Assembly: GCA_014323865.1 (NCBI GenBank)
Contig: JACONG010000016.1
Span: forward strand, 841,542 to 905,541
From: Rhodospirillales bacterium
GTDB taxonomy: Bacteria > Pseudomonadota > Alphaproteobacteria > SP197
Reading direction: 5' to 3'
Length of the DNA: 64,000 nucleotides
Shown: piece after piece, positions 25,485-35,544 of the stretch
How positions within the stretch are numbered: the first letter of the stretch is position 1
Layout of the letters: each line of letters begins with the position of its first letter
Notes under the pieces: model-generated
Database searches by the model: none
What the model saw: the letters and a program-made list of their open reading frames with translations, nothing else
What the model was told of the DNA's origin: nothing
Position numbers and translations under genes: made by a program

Positions 25485-26899
25485 CGCGGAACACGCTCTG
25501 GACCGACAAGTCCGCCGCCGATGCGACCAGCGGTGAGGCGACCGAAGCCTTCGAGGCCGATGGCGTGGCCTTCGACAGCCGCCAGGTCGCCGATCGGGAT
25601 CTCTTCGTCGCACTGAAGGGCGAGCAGTCGGACGGCCACAACTACGTGACGCGGGCCTTCGAGAAGGGCGCGGCCGCGGCCATGGTCGAGCGCCAGCCGG
25701 ATGAACCGACGGGACCTCTGCTTCTGGTCGTCGATACCGCGCGCGGGCTCGGCGACCTCGCCCGGGCGGCGCGGCGCAGGACCAGGGCGCGCATCGCTGC
25801 CGTCACAGGCAGCGTCGGCAAGACGGGAACCAAGGATGCCCTGCATCACGTGCTGGCCGCCCAGGGCGCCACCCATGTCAGCGAGAAGAGCTTCAACAAC
25901 CATGTCGGCACGCCGCTGAGCCTGGCGCGTATGCCGATCGAAACGTCGTTCGGTATCTTCGAGGTCGGCACCAATGCGCCGGGCGAGATTGCACCCCTCT
26001 CGGGTCTCGTGTCGCCGCACGTCGCGCTGGTGACGACGGTCGAGGCGGTGCACCTCGGCAACTTCGCCGACGAGACCGCGGTCGCCGAGGAGAAGGCGGC
26101 CATCTTCGACGCGCTGGAAGAGGGCGGAACCGCGCTGATCAACGCTGACAACCGGCATGCGGATCGACTGACGGCCCGTGCCATGGCTTCGTCGGCCGGC
26201 CGGATCGCGACCTTCGGTAGTGGCGAGGACTGCGATCATCGCCTGATCGACTGGGCGCCCGATGTCGAGGGCGGGACGGTCACGGCCGCCATCGACGGCG
26301 TGCTCCACACCTATCGTCTCGTCCTGTCGGGCCATCACCACGCGCTCAACAGCGTGGCCATCCTTGCCGTCGTACATCATCTCGGTGCAGATGTGGCTGA
26401 AGCGTCTCGGTCGCTCGCGGCGATCGAACCATCGCCCGGCCGTGGCCGTCGCTATCGCGTTGCCCTGCCTGCCGGCGCGGCGATCGTGATCGACGAAAGC
26501 TACAATGCGAGTCCGGTGGCCGTGCGGGCCGCGCTCAAGGTGCTGGCCGACATGCCGCTTGGCTCGGAAGGCCGTCGCCTCGCCGTTCTGGGTGACATGC
26601 TGGAACTCGGTCCGACCGAGGGTGATGCCCATGCCGGGCTCGCCAGCGATGTCATCTCGGCCCAGGTCGATCTGCTCTTTGCCGTTGGTCCCCTCATGAA
26701 CCGGCTCTACGGCGAAATGTCGCCGTCCCGTCGCGGTGGAGCGGCCGGCGATGCCCGCACCATGGCGATATTGCTCAAGCAGGTCATTCGACCCGGCGAC
26801 GTCATCCTCGTCAAGGGGTCCCGCCGGATCGGTCTGGAAGCCGTTGTCGAGTCCCTGCTGGCCAACGATGGGCCCGCGAAAGCGGCTGAGGGGAGGTAG
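25481..26899 (+). CDS. murF: UDP-MurNAc-tripeptide--D-Ala-D-Ala ligase MurF
   Basis: Mur ligase of 472 residues attaching D-Ala-D-Ala. N-terminal domain GVAFDSRQVADRDLFVALKG, P-loop TGSVGKTGTKDAL (about 108-120), SFNNHVGTPLSLARMP, EVGTNAPGEI and IDESYNASPVAVRAAL are all diagnostic. ATGA overlap with murE; mraY starts 3 bases after the stop. Confidence 0.97.
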   Translation: MTRNTLWTDKSAADATSGEATEAFEADGVAFDSRQVADRDLFVALKGEQSDGHNYVTRAFEKGAAAAMVERQPDEPTGPLLLVVDTARGLGDLARAARRRTRARIAAVTGSVGKTGTKDALHHVLAAQGATHVSEKSFNNHVGTPLSLARMPIETSFGIFEVGTNAPGEIAPLSGLVSPHVALVTTVEAVHLGNFADETAVAEEKAAIFDALEEGGTALINADNRHADRLTARAMASSAGRIATFGSGEDCDHRLIDWAPDVEGGTVTAAIDGVLHTYRLVLSGHHHALNSVAILAVVHHLGADVAEASRSLAAIEPSPGRGRRYRVALPAGAAIVIDESYNASPVAVRAALKVLADMPLGSEGRRLAVLGDMLELGPTEGDAHAGLASDVISAQVDLLFAVGPLMNRLYGEMSPSRRGGAAGDARTMAILLKQVIRPGDVILVKGSRRIGLEAVVESLLANDGPAKAAEGR

Positions 26900-26902
26900 G
26901 CG

Positions 26903-27991
26903 ATGCTCTTTTATCTGCTTCCGCCGCTCTCCGATGAATTCGGCGCTCTTCGCCTGTTCTCGTTCATCACGTTCCGCACAGGCGGTGCGCTCCTCACCGC
27001 GCTCTTCATCTGCCTGGTGTTCGGCAGGCAGATGATCAACTGGCTCAAATCGATCCAGGGTGCCTGCCAGCCGATCCGCGAGGACGGTCCCGAGTCCCAC
27101 ATCGTCAGCAAAGCGGGCACGCCTACCATGGGCGGCCTGCTCATTCTCACCTCGGTCACGCTCAGCACTCTTCTGTGGTCGGACCTCGGCAACGGCTTCG
27201 TCTGGGTCGTGCTTCTGGTGACGCTTGGATTTGGAGCACTCGGCCTTGTCGACGACTACATCAAGGTCTCGCAGCACACAAGTGGCGGCCTTTCGAGCCG
27301 CGTCCGGATCGTCGTCGAGATTGTGCTGGCGCTCGCGGCTGCCTTTGCCATCGCGACACTCTCGGGCCCGGAGATCGGAACCTCGCTTGCCCTGCCGTTC
27401 TTCAAAGACCTGCTGATCGATCTCGGCTGGTTCTTCATGGCGTTTTCGGTGCTTGTCATTGTCGGCGCCTCGAACGCGGTCAACCTGACCGATGGTCTCG
27501 ATGGCCTCGCGATCGTTCCCATCATCGTCTGTGCGATGACCTTCGGCATCGTTGCCTATCTCAGCGGCCATGTGGTGTATGCGGAGTACCTCCATCTCCC
27601 GGCCGTCAGTGGCGCGGGTGAGCTTGCGGTCTTCTGCGGCGCGCTGGTGGGCGCCGGTCTCGGCTTCCTCTGGTTCAACGCGCCGCCCGCGATGGTCTTC
27701 ATGGGTGACACCGGAAGCCTCGCTGCCGGTGCGGCGCTCGGCGCGATCAGTGTCGTCACGAAACACGAGCTGGTGCTGGCGATTGTCGGCGGGCTCTTCG
27801 TGCTCGAGACGGTGTCGGTCATCGTTCAGATCGCCTCCTTCAAACTCACGGGCCGCCGCGTGTTCCGCATGGCGCCGATCCATCACCACTTCGAAAAGAA
27901 GGGCTGGGCCGAGCCGACGATCGTGATCCGCTTCTGGATCATTGCGATCGTCCTGGCGCTCATCGGCCTTGCCACACTGAAGCTGAGGTAG
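26903..27991 (+). CDS. mraY: Phospho-MurNAc-pentapeptide transferase MraY
   Basis: Ten-segment membrane enzyme of 362 residues making lipid I. Active-site blocks: [22 protein letters not shown] with the paired Asp (about 116-121), [13 protein letters not shown] (about 191-203), [13 protein letters not shown] and the C-terminal [15 protein letters not shown] with the histidine cluster. Confidence 0.97.
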   Translation: MLFYLLPPLSDEFGALRLFSFITFRTGGALLTALFICLVFGRQMINWLKSIQGACQPIREDGPESHIVSKAGTPTMGGLLILTSVTLSTLLWSDLGNGFVWVVLLVTLGFGALGLVDDYIKVSQHTSGGLSSRVRIVVEIVLALAAAFAIATLSGPEIGTSLALPFFKDLLIDLGWFFMAFSVLVIVGASNAVNLTDGLDGLAIVPIIVCAMTFGIVAYLSGHVVYAEYLHLPAVSGAGELAVFCGALVGAGLGFLWFNAPPAMVFMGDTGSLAAGAALGAISVVTKHELVLAIVGGLFVLETVSVIVQIASFKLTGRRVFRMAPIHHHFEKKGWAEPTIVIRFWIIAIVLALIGLATLKLR

Positions 27992-27995
27992 AGCG

Positions 27996-30011
27996 ATGAT
28001 CGATCTCTCACGTCACGCTGGAAGCTCGATGGCTGTCTTTGGTTTGGGACGGTCCGGCATTTCCGCTTCATTAGCGCTTGCGGCCGGTGGGGGCGAAGTC
28101 AGCGCCTGGGACGACGATCCAGCGCAGCGACGGCATGCGGCCGAGCTGGGCGTTACGCTCAACGATCTCTACAGGATCGAATGGGAAGGCTTCCGCAGCC
28201 TTGTTCTCAGTCCCGGCGTTCCGCTCACCCATCCGGCGCCGCATCCGCTGGTGGCCCGCGCGCTGGCGGCGAAGATCGAGATACTTGGAGACATGGAGTT
28301 GTTCGCGCGCTCGCGGCCGCAGGGCCGTGTCGTCGGTGTGACCGGCACGAACGGCAAGTCCACGACGGCGGCGCTGATCACGCATCTTCTGCGTGCGGCC
28401 GGACTGGACGTCCAGCTTGGCGGCAACATCGGCACGCCGGTGCTCGATCTCGATCCGATGGAGGACGACGGCATCTATGTGCTCGAGCTCTCCTCCTTCC
28501 AACTCGACCTCATCCGCTCGCTGGTCAGCGATGTGGCCGTCCTCCTGAACGTGTCGCCGGACCACATCGAACGTCATGGCGATTTCTCGAGCTACATCGC
28601 CTCGAAGACGCGCATCTTTTCGCGCCGTGCATCGACCCAGACATCGGTGATAGGAATCGACGACGATGTCTGCCGCCGCATCCACGCCGAACTGGCAGGA
28701 CGTCGTGGCCGTTCGATCATTCCGGTCTCCGTGCAGCGCCGGGTCGCCGGTGGTGTGTATGTGCTTGATGGCGTTCTGATCGACGAAACTGCGAAGAAGC
28801 CTTTCGAGGTGGCCGATCTCAGCAAGGTCAAGTCGCTGCTCGGCGTGCACAACTGGCAAAACGCCGCTGCCGCCTACGCGGCCGTTCGTGCGCTGGGTTT
28901 CGACGGCCAGTCGGTCATGAAGGCCTTCAAGTCGTTCCCGGGTCTGGTGCATCGGCAGGAAGTCATCGCCAGGATTGGCAAGGTGATTTTCGTCAACGAC
29001 AGCAAGGCGACGAACGCTGCCGCGGCAGCGCGCGGTCTGGCCTGCTACGACAACATCTACTGGATCGCCGGTGGCCGCGCGAAGGAAGGTGGTATTGCGA
29101 CGCTCTCGCCGCACTTCCCGCGCATGGCCCATGTCTTTCTGATCGGAGAGGCCGCCGGCGCGTTTGCTCAGACCCTTGATGGCCGTGTGCGCTACACGGT
29201 CTGCGGTGACATGGACAAGGCGGTCGCTGCAGCCGCCGAGAAAGCGCTGACCGAGCGCCGACCCCATCCGGTCGTCCTGCTCTCGCCGGCCTGCGCCTCA
29301 TTTGACCAGTTCAACGACTTCGAAGACCGGGGCAACCGGTTCAAAGATCTGGTCCAAGCCGAGAAAAAACGGTGGGACACGGAGAACACCAAGAGCACCA
29401 CCCAAGTCCAACCTAAGAAAGGTAAGAGGGGTGCAGACATGAAAAAGCCTGCTCCTAAGAAGTCTGCCGCGAAGAAGGCACCAGCCAAGAAGAAGGCCGT
29501 GCCGAAGAAGGCTGCCGTGAAGAAGGCACCAGCCAAGAAGAAGGCCGTGCCGAAGAAGGTTGCCGCGAAGAAGGCACCAGCCAAGAAGAAGGCCGCGCCG
29601 AAGAAGGCTGTCGCGAAGAAGGCACCAGCCAAGAAGAAGGCCGTGCCGAAGAAGGCTGCCGTGAAGAAGACACCAGCCAAGAAGAAGGCCGCGCCGAAGA
29701 AGGCTGCCGTGAAGAAGGCACCAGCCAAGAAGAAGGCCGCGCCGAAGAAGGCTGCCGTGAAGAAGACACCAGCCAAGAAGAAGGCCGTGCCGAAGAAGGC
29801 TGTCGCGAAGAAGGCACCAGCCAAGAAGAAGGCCGTGCCGAAGAAGGCTGTCGCGAAGAAGGCACCAGCCAAGAAGAAGGCCGCGCCGAAGAAGGTTGCC
29901 GCGAAGAAGGCACCAGCCAGGAAGAAGGCCGTGCCGAAGAAGGTTGCCGTGAAGAAGGCACCAGCCAAGAAGAAGGCCGCGCCGAAGAAGGCATCGGCCA
30001 AGAAGCGCTGA
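27996..30011 (+). CDS. murD: MurD fused to a histone H1-like Lys/Ala/Pro repeat tail
   Basis: UDP-MurNAc-L-Ala:D-Glu ligase with an unusual extension, 671 residues in one open frame. The MurD part has the N-terminal [18 protein letters not shown]-loop [18 protein letters not shown] (about 114-131), [21 protein letters not shown] and the C-terminal [19 protein letters not shown]; it is complete by about residue 465. After a linker (about 466-481), residues 482-671 are only Lys, Ala, Pro, Val, Thr and a few others: eleven 16-residue units starting KKAPAKKK. Such tails occur in Hc1, AlgP and PhaF-type DNA-binding proteins. Fusion to a cytoplasmic wall enzyme is not something I know of. A possible internal start at 29439 is listed separately. 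Confidence 0.93.
   Translation: MIDLSRHAGSSMAVFGLGRSGISASLALAAGGGEVSAWDDDPAQRRHAAELGVTLNDLYRIEWEGFRSLVLSPGVPLTHPAPHPLVARALAAKIEILGDMELFARSRPQGRVVGVTGTNGKSTTAALITHLLRAAGLDVQLGGNIGTPVLDLDPMEDDGIYVLELSSFQLDLIRSLVSDVAVLLNVSPDHIERHGDFSSYIASKTRIFSRRASTQTSVIGIDDDVCRRIHAELAGRRGRSIIPVSVQRRVAGGVYVLDGVLIDETAKKPFEVADLSKVKSLLGVHNWQNAAAAYAAVRALGFDGQSVMKAFKSFPGLVHRQEVIARIGKVIFVNDSKATNAAAAARGLACYDNIYWIAGGRAKEGGIATLSPHFPRMAHVFLIGEAAGAFAQTLDGRVRYTVCGDMDKAVAAAAEKALTERRPHPVVLLSPACASFDQFNDFEDRGNRFKDLVQAEKKRWDTENTKSTTQVQPKKGKRGADMKKPAPKKSAAKKAPAKKKAVPKKAAVKKAPAKKKAVPKKVAAKKAPAKKKAAPKKAVAKKAPAKKKAVPKKAAVKKTPAKKKAAPKKAAVKKAPAKKKAAPKKAAVKKTPAKKKAVPKKAVAKKAPAKKKAVPKKAVAKKAPAKKKAAPKKVAAKKAPARKKAVPKKVAVKKAPAKKKAAPKKASAKKR
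29439..30011 (+). CDS. Possible separately translated H1-like protein nested in murD
   Basis: In the murD frame an ATG at 29439 is preceded by AGAGGG (29425-29430) at 8 bases, a usable ribosome site. Translation from it gives a 190-residue basic protein beginning [18 protein letters not shown], a typical start for bacterial H1-like nucleoid proteins. Two readings are possible: an independent product besides the fusion, or an old separate gene whose upstream murD stop has been lost. The sequence cannot decide. Confidence 0.45.
   Translation: MKKPAPKKSAAKKAPAKKKAVPKKAAVKKAPAKKKAVPKKVAAKKAPAKKKAAPKKAVAKKAPAKKKAVPKKAAVKKTPAKKKAAPKKAAVKKAPAKKKAAPKKAAVKKTPAKKKAVPKKAVAKKAPAKKKAVPKKAVAKKAPAKKKAAPKKVAAKKAPARKKAVPKKVAVKKAPAKKKAAPKKASAKKR
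29472..29999 (+). repeat. Eleven tandem 48-base repeats in the murD tail
   Basis: Exactly 11 units of 48 bases, each coding 16 residues of pattern KKxPAKKKAxPKKxxx. Units differ only at a few codons: Ala/Thr at position 3, Val/Ala at 10, and the last three residues AAV, VAA, AVA, VAV or ASA; one Lys is Arg in unit 10. The high DNA identity points to recent slippage or unequal crossing over, and length variation between strains is expected. Confidence 0.95.
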
Positions 30012-30031
30012 GGCGGGAGAGACGGTAACGC

Positions 30032-31156
30032 ATGACGTCCTTTGCCCGAACAGACCGAAGTGTTCTGGGGCGGTGGTGGTGGACCATCGACCGATGGACC
30101 TTGGCAGTCCTGATCGCATTGCTCCTTTCCGGAGTGATGTTGATCATGGCCGCCAGCCCGCCGGTTGCGGACCGCATCGGAGCCGATGCGTTCCACTTCG
30201 TCCGTCGCCACTTCTTGTTCCTGGCGCTTGCGGTCATTGCGATGTTCGCGATGTCGCTGTTGGGGCCAAGGGGCGTGCGCCGTGTTGCTGTTCTCATGCT
30301 TGCTGTTTCCATCGGCCTTCTCATGATCACCCCGCTCGTGGGCGCGGAGATCAAGGGTGCGCGCCGGTGGATTTCCCTGGGAATGTTCTCGCTGCAGGCC
30401 TCCGAGTTCGTGAAGCCTGCGCTGGCCGTCGTGGTGGCCTGGCTTTTTGCTGAAGCCAAGAGCAATCCCGGGTTTCCCGGTTATTGGGTCTCGGCCGGTC
30501 TCGCCGCCCTGGTTGTCGGAGTGCTGGTCTGGCAGCCCGACTTCGGCATGGCCGCGACAGTGGTGACCATCTGGAGCGGCCAACTCTTTCTGGCCGGCCT
30601 GCCCTGGATCTTTGTCTTTGCCATTATTGCCATGGTCGTGGCGGGTTTTGTCGCCGGCTACAGCTTCATGCCCCATGTCCGCGACCGGATTGATCGCTTC
30701 CTCGATCCGGCATCGGGTGACAGTTACCAGATCGATACCGCCATGCGGGCCTTCGAGTCTGGTGGTGTCCTGGGGCGTGGTCCCGGTGAGGGCGTCGTCA
30801 AGGACGTCCTGCCCGACGCCCATTCCGATTTCATCTTTGCCGTGGCGGGCGAGGAATTCGGTTTGCTTGCCTGTTTGCTGCTTCTCGCGTTTTTCGCGTT
30901 TGTTGCGCTGCGCGGTTTCTATCGCATGGCCAACGAACGTGACCTCTTTGTCATGCTCGCGGTGGCCGGCCTGCTCATCCAGTTCACGATGCAGGCGATC
31001 GTCAACATGGGCGTGTCGCTCCATCTGCTGCCGTCCACCGGCATGACACTGCCGTTTGTTTCCTACGGCGGTTCGTCCCTTCTCGGCATGGCGATCGGCA
31101 TGGGCATGATGCTGGCGTTGACCCGGCGAAGGCCCGAACACGGGAGGTCGGCATGA
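30032..31156 (+). CDS. ftsW: Septal peptidoglycan glycosyltransferase FtsW
   Basis: SEDS-family polymerase, 374 residues with about ten membrane segments. Blocks: GARRWISLGMFSLQASEFVKPA, QPDFGMAATV with the catalytic-region Asp, DSYQIDTAMRAFESGGVLGRG, LPDAHSDFIFAVAGEEFG and the C-terminal LPFVSYGGSSLLGMAI. It works with FtsI. Begins 20 bases after murD; overlaps murG by 4. Confidence 0.97.
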   Translation: MTSFARTDRSVLGRWWWTIDRWTLAVLIALLLSGVMLIMAASPPVADRIGADAFHFVRRHFLFLALAVIAMFAMSLLGPRGVRRVAVLMLAVSIGLLMITPLVGAEIKGARRWISLGMFSLQASEFVKPALAVVVAWLFAEAKSNPGFPGYWVSAGLAALVVGVLVWQPDFGMAATVVTIWSGQLFLAGLPWIFVFAIIAMVVAGFVAGYSFMPHVRDRIDRFLDPASGDSYQIDTAMRAFESGGVLGRGPGEGVVKDVLPDAHSDFIFAVAGEEFGLLACLLLLAFFAFVALRGFYRMANERDLFVMLAVAGLLIQFTMQAIVNMGVSLHLLPSTGMTLPFVSYGGSSLLGMAIGMGMMLALTRRRPEHGRSA

Positions 31157-32274
31157 CCGGCCCCGTCGTCATCGCTGCCGGTGGCACGGGCGGGCATCTC
31201 TTCCCCGCACTTGCCGTTGCCGAGGAACTGCTCTGCCGTGGCCGCGACGTTGTCGCCGTGACCGATCGGCGTGGCGGTGATCTGGCGCAGCGGATGGAGG
31301 GTGTTCCGGTTCATCGTCTTCGCGCGTCTGCGATCAGTGGGCGTGGGCTTGCAGGCAAGATCGGTGGCGCGGTTGACCTGTTGCGCGGTACATTTGAGGC
31401 CCGTCGTCTGCTGCGTCGCCTCGCGCCGTCAGCGGTCGTCGGCTTTGGCGGCTATCCCACAGTGCCGCCGTTGTTTGCTGCCTATCAGCTTGGGCTTCCC
31501 GCCCTGATCCATGAGCAGAATGCGATCCTCGGACGAGCCAATCGGCTCTTGGCACCGCGGGTCAGCGCTGTCGCGACCTCCTTCGCGCAGACCGAGGGGC
31601 TTGCCGCCGCTGACGCCCTTGTGACGGGCAATCCCGTGCGGTCGGCGATCGCGGCGCTGTCGGATGCGGACTATGACGCACCGGGGCGGGACGGCGCGTT
31701 TCGACTTCTGGTCTTCGGCGGCAGCCAGGGCGCTCGTGTCATGAGTGATGTCCTGCCTGCAGCCATCCACGCCTTGGCGGCAGGCGTGCGGTCGCGTCTT
31801 CGCATTGCTCAGCAGTGCCGCGGTGAGGACCTCGACCGTGTCCGAGCGGTCTATCGGGACATCGGCATCGAGGCCGATGTCGCAACATTCTTTGACGACA
31901 TGGATCGCCGGTTCGGTGACGCCCACCTCGTGGTCTGTCGCGCAGGCGCATCGACCGTGGCGGAGCTTGCCGCCGCGGGTCGCCCGTCGATCCTGGTCCC
32001 CTATACCCATGCCACTGATGATCATCAGACCGCCAACGCCCGTGCCGTTGAAGCGGCCGGGGCGGGATGGCTCATTCAAGAAGAGGCCTTCACGCCCGAG
32101 TCCGTCGCGGCGCGCCTCGAGGCATTCCTGACCTGTCCGTCGGCGCTGATCGATTGCGCAGCCGCGGCCCGTGCATCGGTACGCGCGGACGCGGCGATGC
32201 GACTGGCCGACGCCATCGACCGTCTCGGCGGCAGCAATGGCCATGGTCCCGTCATCAGGGAGCAGGCGGCATGA
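31153..32274 (+). CDS. murG: UDP-GlcNAc transferase MurG (lipid II synthase)
   Basis: GT28 family enzyme, 373 residues, adding GlcNAc to lipid I on the inner membrane face. Glycine-rich [20 protein letters not shown] at the start, [49 protein letters not shown] and the UDP-GlcNAc-binding [20 protein letters not shown] are present. Confidence 0.97.
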   Translation: MTGPVVIAAGGTGGHLFPALAVAEELLCRGRDVVAVTDRRGGDLAQRMEGVPVHRLRASAISGRGLAGKIGGAVDLLRGTFEARRLLRRLAPSAVVGFGGYPTVPPLFAAYQLGLPALIHEQNAILGRANRLLAPRVSAVATSFAQTEGLAAADALVTGNPVRSAIAALSDADYDAPGRDGAFRLLVFGGSQGARVMSDVLPAAIHALAAGVRSRLRIAQQCRGEDLDRVRAVYRDIGIEADVATFFDDMDRRFGDAHLVVCRAGASTVAELAAAGRPSILVPYTHATDDHQTANARAVEAAGAGWLIQEEAFTPESVAARLEAFLTCPSALIDCAAAARASVRADAAMRLADAIDRLGGSNGHGPVIREQAA

Positions 32275-33704
32275 AACAGTCCCCTACAAGCCTCGGACCC
32301 ATCCACTTTGTCGGCATCGGCGGCATCGGGATGAGCGGCATCGCCGAAATCCTGCACAGCCAGGGCTACCGCGTGCAGGGCAGTGACATCGCCGAAAGCC
32401 CAAACGTGCTGCGTCTTCGCGAACTCGGTATCGCCGTCGAGATCGGCCATGACGCAAGGCATGTCGGTGACGTTGCGGTTGTCGTGACCTCGTCTGCGGT
32501 CAAGGCCGACAACCCCGAGGTCGAGGAAGCCCGCCGGCGCTGGATTCCCGTTGTGCGGCGCGCCGAGATGCTGGGTGAACTGATGCGCCTGAAAAAGGCG
32601 ATCGCCGCCGGTGGAACGCACGGCAAGACCACGACGACGTCGATGATCGGCTGGCTTCTGGAATGTGCCGAGCTGAATCCGACCGTGATCAACGGCGGTA
32701 TCGTCAATGCCTACGGCACGAACACGCGCCTCGGTGACGGCGACTGGATGGTCGTGGAGGCCGACGAGTCTGACGGAAGCTTCCTGCGCCTGCCGGCGAC
32801 ATCGGTGATCGTTACCAACATCGATCCCGAGCACTTGGAGAACTACGAGTCCTTCGACGAGGTCCGCGACGCCTACGAAACCTTCGTCAGCAACATCCCG
32901 TTTTACGGTTTCGCGGCGCTCTGCATTGACCATCCGGAGGTGCAGGCGCTCGTGGGCCGGGTCACCGACCGCCGCATCGTGACCTATGGCCTCGGTGCCC
33001 AAGCCGATGTGCGCGGCACGAACTTGCGCCTCTGCAACGGCGGCTATCGGTTCGATGTTGTCCTGACCGATCGCGTGACACGCGCCGCGCGCACCATTCG
33101 CGGCGTGTATCTGCCGATGTGGGGCGAACACAACGTCACCAACGCGCTGTCATGTGTGGTTGTCGCCCAGGAGCTCGGCATCCCCGATCATGCTCTGATC
33201 GAGGCGCTCGGCAGCTTCGCCGGCGTCAAGCGCCGCTTCACCCGCACGGGCGAGGCAGGCGGCATCACGGTGATCGACGACTACGGCCACCACCCGGTCG
33301 AGATTGCGGCGGTGCTGAAGGCCTCGCGCGAGGCCTTCCAGGGCCGGATCGTCGCCGTCATTCAGCCACATCGTTACTCGCGTCTGGCGGGCCTGTTCGA
33401 GGACTTCTGCTCCTGCTTTATCGACGCTGACGTGGTCGTCGTCTCAGACGTCTATCCTGCCGGTGAGAACCCGATCGAGGGTGCGGATCGCGACCACCTG
33501 GTCGAAGGCCTGCGCAAGTGCGGTCATCGGCACGTCGAGGCGCTCGACGACCCGTCCGATCTTGCTGCTCTTGTCGCCCGCGTCACGCAGCCTGGCGATG
33601 GCGTGATCTGTCTCGGTGCCGGGACGATCACCCGTTGGGCCAACGCACTGCCCGAAGAGCTCCGCGCCGTTTTGGCCGAGGCCGACATGCCGGAGGTCGG
33701 CTGA
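32271..33704 (+). CDS. murC: UDP-MurNAc--L-alanine ligase MurC
   Basis: First Mur ligase, 477 residues. N-terminal [21 protein letters not shown]-loop [14 protein letters not shown] (about 112-125), [39 protein letters not shown] and [12 protein letters not shown] IQPHRYSRL. The start at 32271 overlaps the murG stop as ATGA; longer open frame upstream is inside murG. Confidence 0.97.
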   Translation: MKQSPTSLGPIHFVGIGGIGMSGIAEILHSQGYRVQGSDIAESPNVLRLRELGIAVEIGHDARHVGDVAVVVTSSAVKADNPEVEEARRRWIPVVRRAEMLGELMRLKKAIAAGGTHGKTTTTSMIGWLLECAELNPTVINGGIVNAYGTNTRLGDGDWMVVEADESDGSFLRLPATSVIVTNIDPEHLENYESFDEVRDAYETFVSNIPFYGFAALCIDHPEVQALVGRVTDRRIVTYGLGAQADVRGTNLRLCNGGYRFDVVLTDRVTRAARTIRGVYLPMWGEHNVTNALSCVVVAQELGIPDHALIEALGSFAGVKRRFTRTGEAGGITVIDDYGHHPVEIAAVLKASREAFQGRIVAVIQPHRYSRLAGLFEDFCSCFIDADVVVVSDVYPAGENPIEGADRDHLVEGLRKCGHRHVEALDDPSDLAALVARVTQPGDGVICLGAGTITRWANALPEELRAVLAEADMPEVG

Positions 33705-34627
33705 TGGCGGTAGTGGCGACCGATCCGATGATCGGACTGCCCAGGATCAGGGGCAGCTACAGGTTCGAAGCGGACCTGGCGAAGACCACGTGGTTCCGCG
33801 CCGGCGGCCGCGCCGACGTCCTGTTTCGTCCCGCCGACGAGGACGATCTCGCGTTCTTCATGACGAACCGGCCGCTCGATATGCCTGTCACGGTGCTGGG
33901 CGTCGGATCCAACCTTCTGGTCCGCGACGGGGGAATTCCCGGTGTCACGATCCGTCTGGGGCGCGGCTTCACCGACATCGCCGTGAAAGCCTGCGACGTC
34001 ACGGCAGGTACCGGTGCGCTCGACCTCAATGTTGCCAAGGTTGCCGCGCAGGCCGGTGTCGCCGGGCTTGAGTTCCTCGTCGGTGTTCCCGGCACGATCG
34101 GCGGTGCGGTCCGCATGAACGCCGGTGCCTACGAACACGAGCTGAAGGATGTGCTTGTCGGCGCGCGTGCCGTCGATCCTCGCGGTGTCGTGCACGAACT
34201 GGGGCCCGATCATCTGGGGCACAACTATCGTCACAGCAGCGTGCCGGAAGGCTGGGTCTTCACGGCCTGCTCGATACGCGGCACGGACGGAGCGCCAGGT
34301 GAGATCACGGCGCGCATGGAGGCAATCCAGCGCAGTCGGGCCGCAAGCCAGCCGATCCGTGAGCGCACGGGCGGCAGCACGTTTAGGAACCCCATGGGCC
34401 GCAAGGCTTGGGAGCTGATCGACGCCGCGGGTTGCCGTGGCCTGCGCCGCGGTGCCGCCATGGTGTCCGAGCAGCACTGCAACTTCCTGATCAACACCGG
34501 CAACGCCTCGGCGACCGAACTGGAGGAGCTCGGCGAAGACGTCCGTCGGCGCGTGTTCGAAAGCCAGGGCGTTCGGCTTGAATGGGAAATCCGCCGCATC
34601 GGCCGGCGACCGGGGAGGACGGCATGA
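33704..34627 (+). CDS. murB: UDP-N-acetylenolpyruvoylglucosamine reductase MurB
   Basis: FAD enzyme, 307 residues, type II-like in length. FAD domain TTWFRAGGRADVLFRPADED, LGVGSNLLVRDGGIPGVTIRL, LEFLVGVPGTIGGAVRMNAGAY (split here over two motif parts), and the catalytic serine in GGSTFRNPMGRKAWELID near residue 224; EQHCNFLINTGNAS follows. One-base overlap with murC (TGATG). Confidence 0.96.
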   Translation: MAVVATDPMIGLPRIRGSYRFEADLAKTTWFRAGGRADVLFRPADEDDLAFFMTNRPLDMPVTVLGVGSNLLVRDGGIPGVTIRLGRGFTDIAVKACDVTAGTGALDLNVAKVAAQAGVAGLEFLVGVPGTIGGAVRMNAGAYEHELKDVLVGARAVDPRGVVHELGPDHLGHNYRHSSVPEGWVFTACSIRGTDGAPGEITARMEAIQRSRAASQPIRERTGGSTFRNPMGRKAWELIDAAGCRGLRRGAAMVSEQHCNFLINTGNASATELEELGEDVRRRVFESQGVRLEWEIRRIGRRPGRTA

Positions 34628-35544
34628 CGAAGCACGTCGCTGTTCTCATGGGTGGCTGGAACTCCGAGCGTGAGGTTTCGCTGGTCTCTGGCCGCGACTG
34701 CGCTGATGCGCTGGAGGAGAAGGGATATCGCGTCAGCCGTATCGATGCGGGTCGCGACATCGCCCAGGTTCTGGCGGAGATGCCTGAGCGCCCGAATGTT
34801 GTGTTCAACGCGCTTCATGGCCGCTTCGGCGAGGATGGCTGCATCCAGGGCCTGCTCGAGATCCTCGGCCTGCCCTACACGCACTCCGGTCCGCTCGCCT
34901 CTGCGCTCGCCATGAACAAGGATGCGGCGAAGCTCCTTTACGCCGGTGCCGGTATTCGCTGTCCCGAGGGCCGTATCGCCACACGCGACGAGATCGGTCT
35001 GCCGGCACGGATGGACCGGCCCTTTGTCGTGAAACCCAACCAGGAAGGTTCCAGTGTTGGCGTTCGCATTGTCGAGGAGAACGACAACGACGATCGCCTG
35101 ATCAAGGACGATTTCCGATACGGCGACGAAGTTCTGGTCGAAACGTTCATTCCCGGCCGTGAACTGACCGTAGCGGTGATGGGCGAACGTCCGCTCGGCG
35201 TGACGGAGATCCGCATCACGGAAGGCTTCTACGACTACCACAACAAGTACACCGAGGGCGGTTCGCGGCACATCGTGCCGGCACCGGTGCATGACGAGAC
35301 CTACGCCAGGGTCCAGGACATGGCGCTGCGCGCGCACCGTGCGCTGGGTTGCCGTGGCGTGACCCGTGCGGATTTCCGCTATGACGACACCGGGGGCGAA
35401 CCCGGCGCGCTCTTCATGCTTGAGGTCAACACGCAGCCGGGCATGACACCGCTGTCGCTGGTGCCCGAGCAGGCGGCCCATGTCGGCATTTCGTTCGGGG
35501 ATCTGGTTGCCTGGATGGTGGAGGAGGCGCGGTGCGACGCCTGA
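34624..35544 (+). CDS. ddl: D-alanine--D-alanine ligase
   Basis: ATP-grasp ligase of 306 residues (DdlB class). HVAVLMGGWNSEREVSLVSG at the start, NALHGRFGEDGCIQGLLEIL, YTHSGPLASALAMNKDAAK, FVVKPNQEGSSVGV, and the metal-binding end FMLEVNTQPGMTPLSLVPEQA. Starts in the murB stop (ATGA). Confidence 0.97.
   Translation: MTKHVAVLMGGWNSEREVSLVSGRDCADALEEKGYRVSRIDAGRDIAQVLAEMPERPNVVFNALHGRFGEDGCIQGLLEILGLPYTHSGPLASALAMNKDAAKLLYAGAGIRCPEGRIATRDEIGLPARMDRPFVVKPNQEGSSVGVRIVEENDNDDRLIKDDFRYGDEVLVETFIPGRELTVAVMGERPLGVTEIRITEGFYDYHNKYTEGGSRHIVPAPVHDETYARVQDMALRAHRALGCRGVTRADFRYDDTGGEPGALFMLEVNTQPGMTPLSLVPEQAAHVGISFGDLVAWMVEEARCDA

Noticed and set aside
29472..29999. Regular 48-base repeats as a CRISPR array
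   Set aside because: Units are contiguous, in frame, with no variable spacers, and encode a basic repeat protein.
29192..31141. Long minus-strand frame with repeated [13 protein letters not shown], looking like a membrane protein
   Set aside because: It is the antisense of the Lys/Ala/Pro repeat of murD and of ftsW; no ribosome site, and repeats follow the plus-strand codons.
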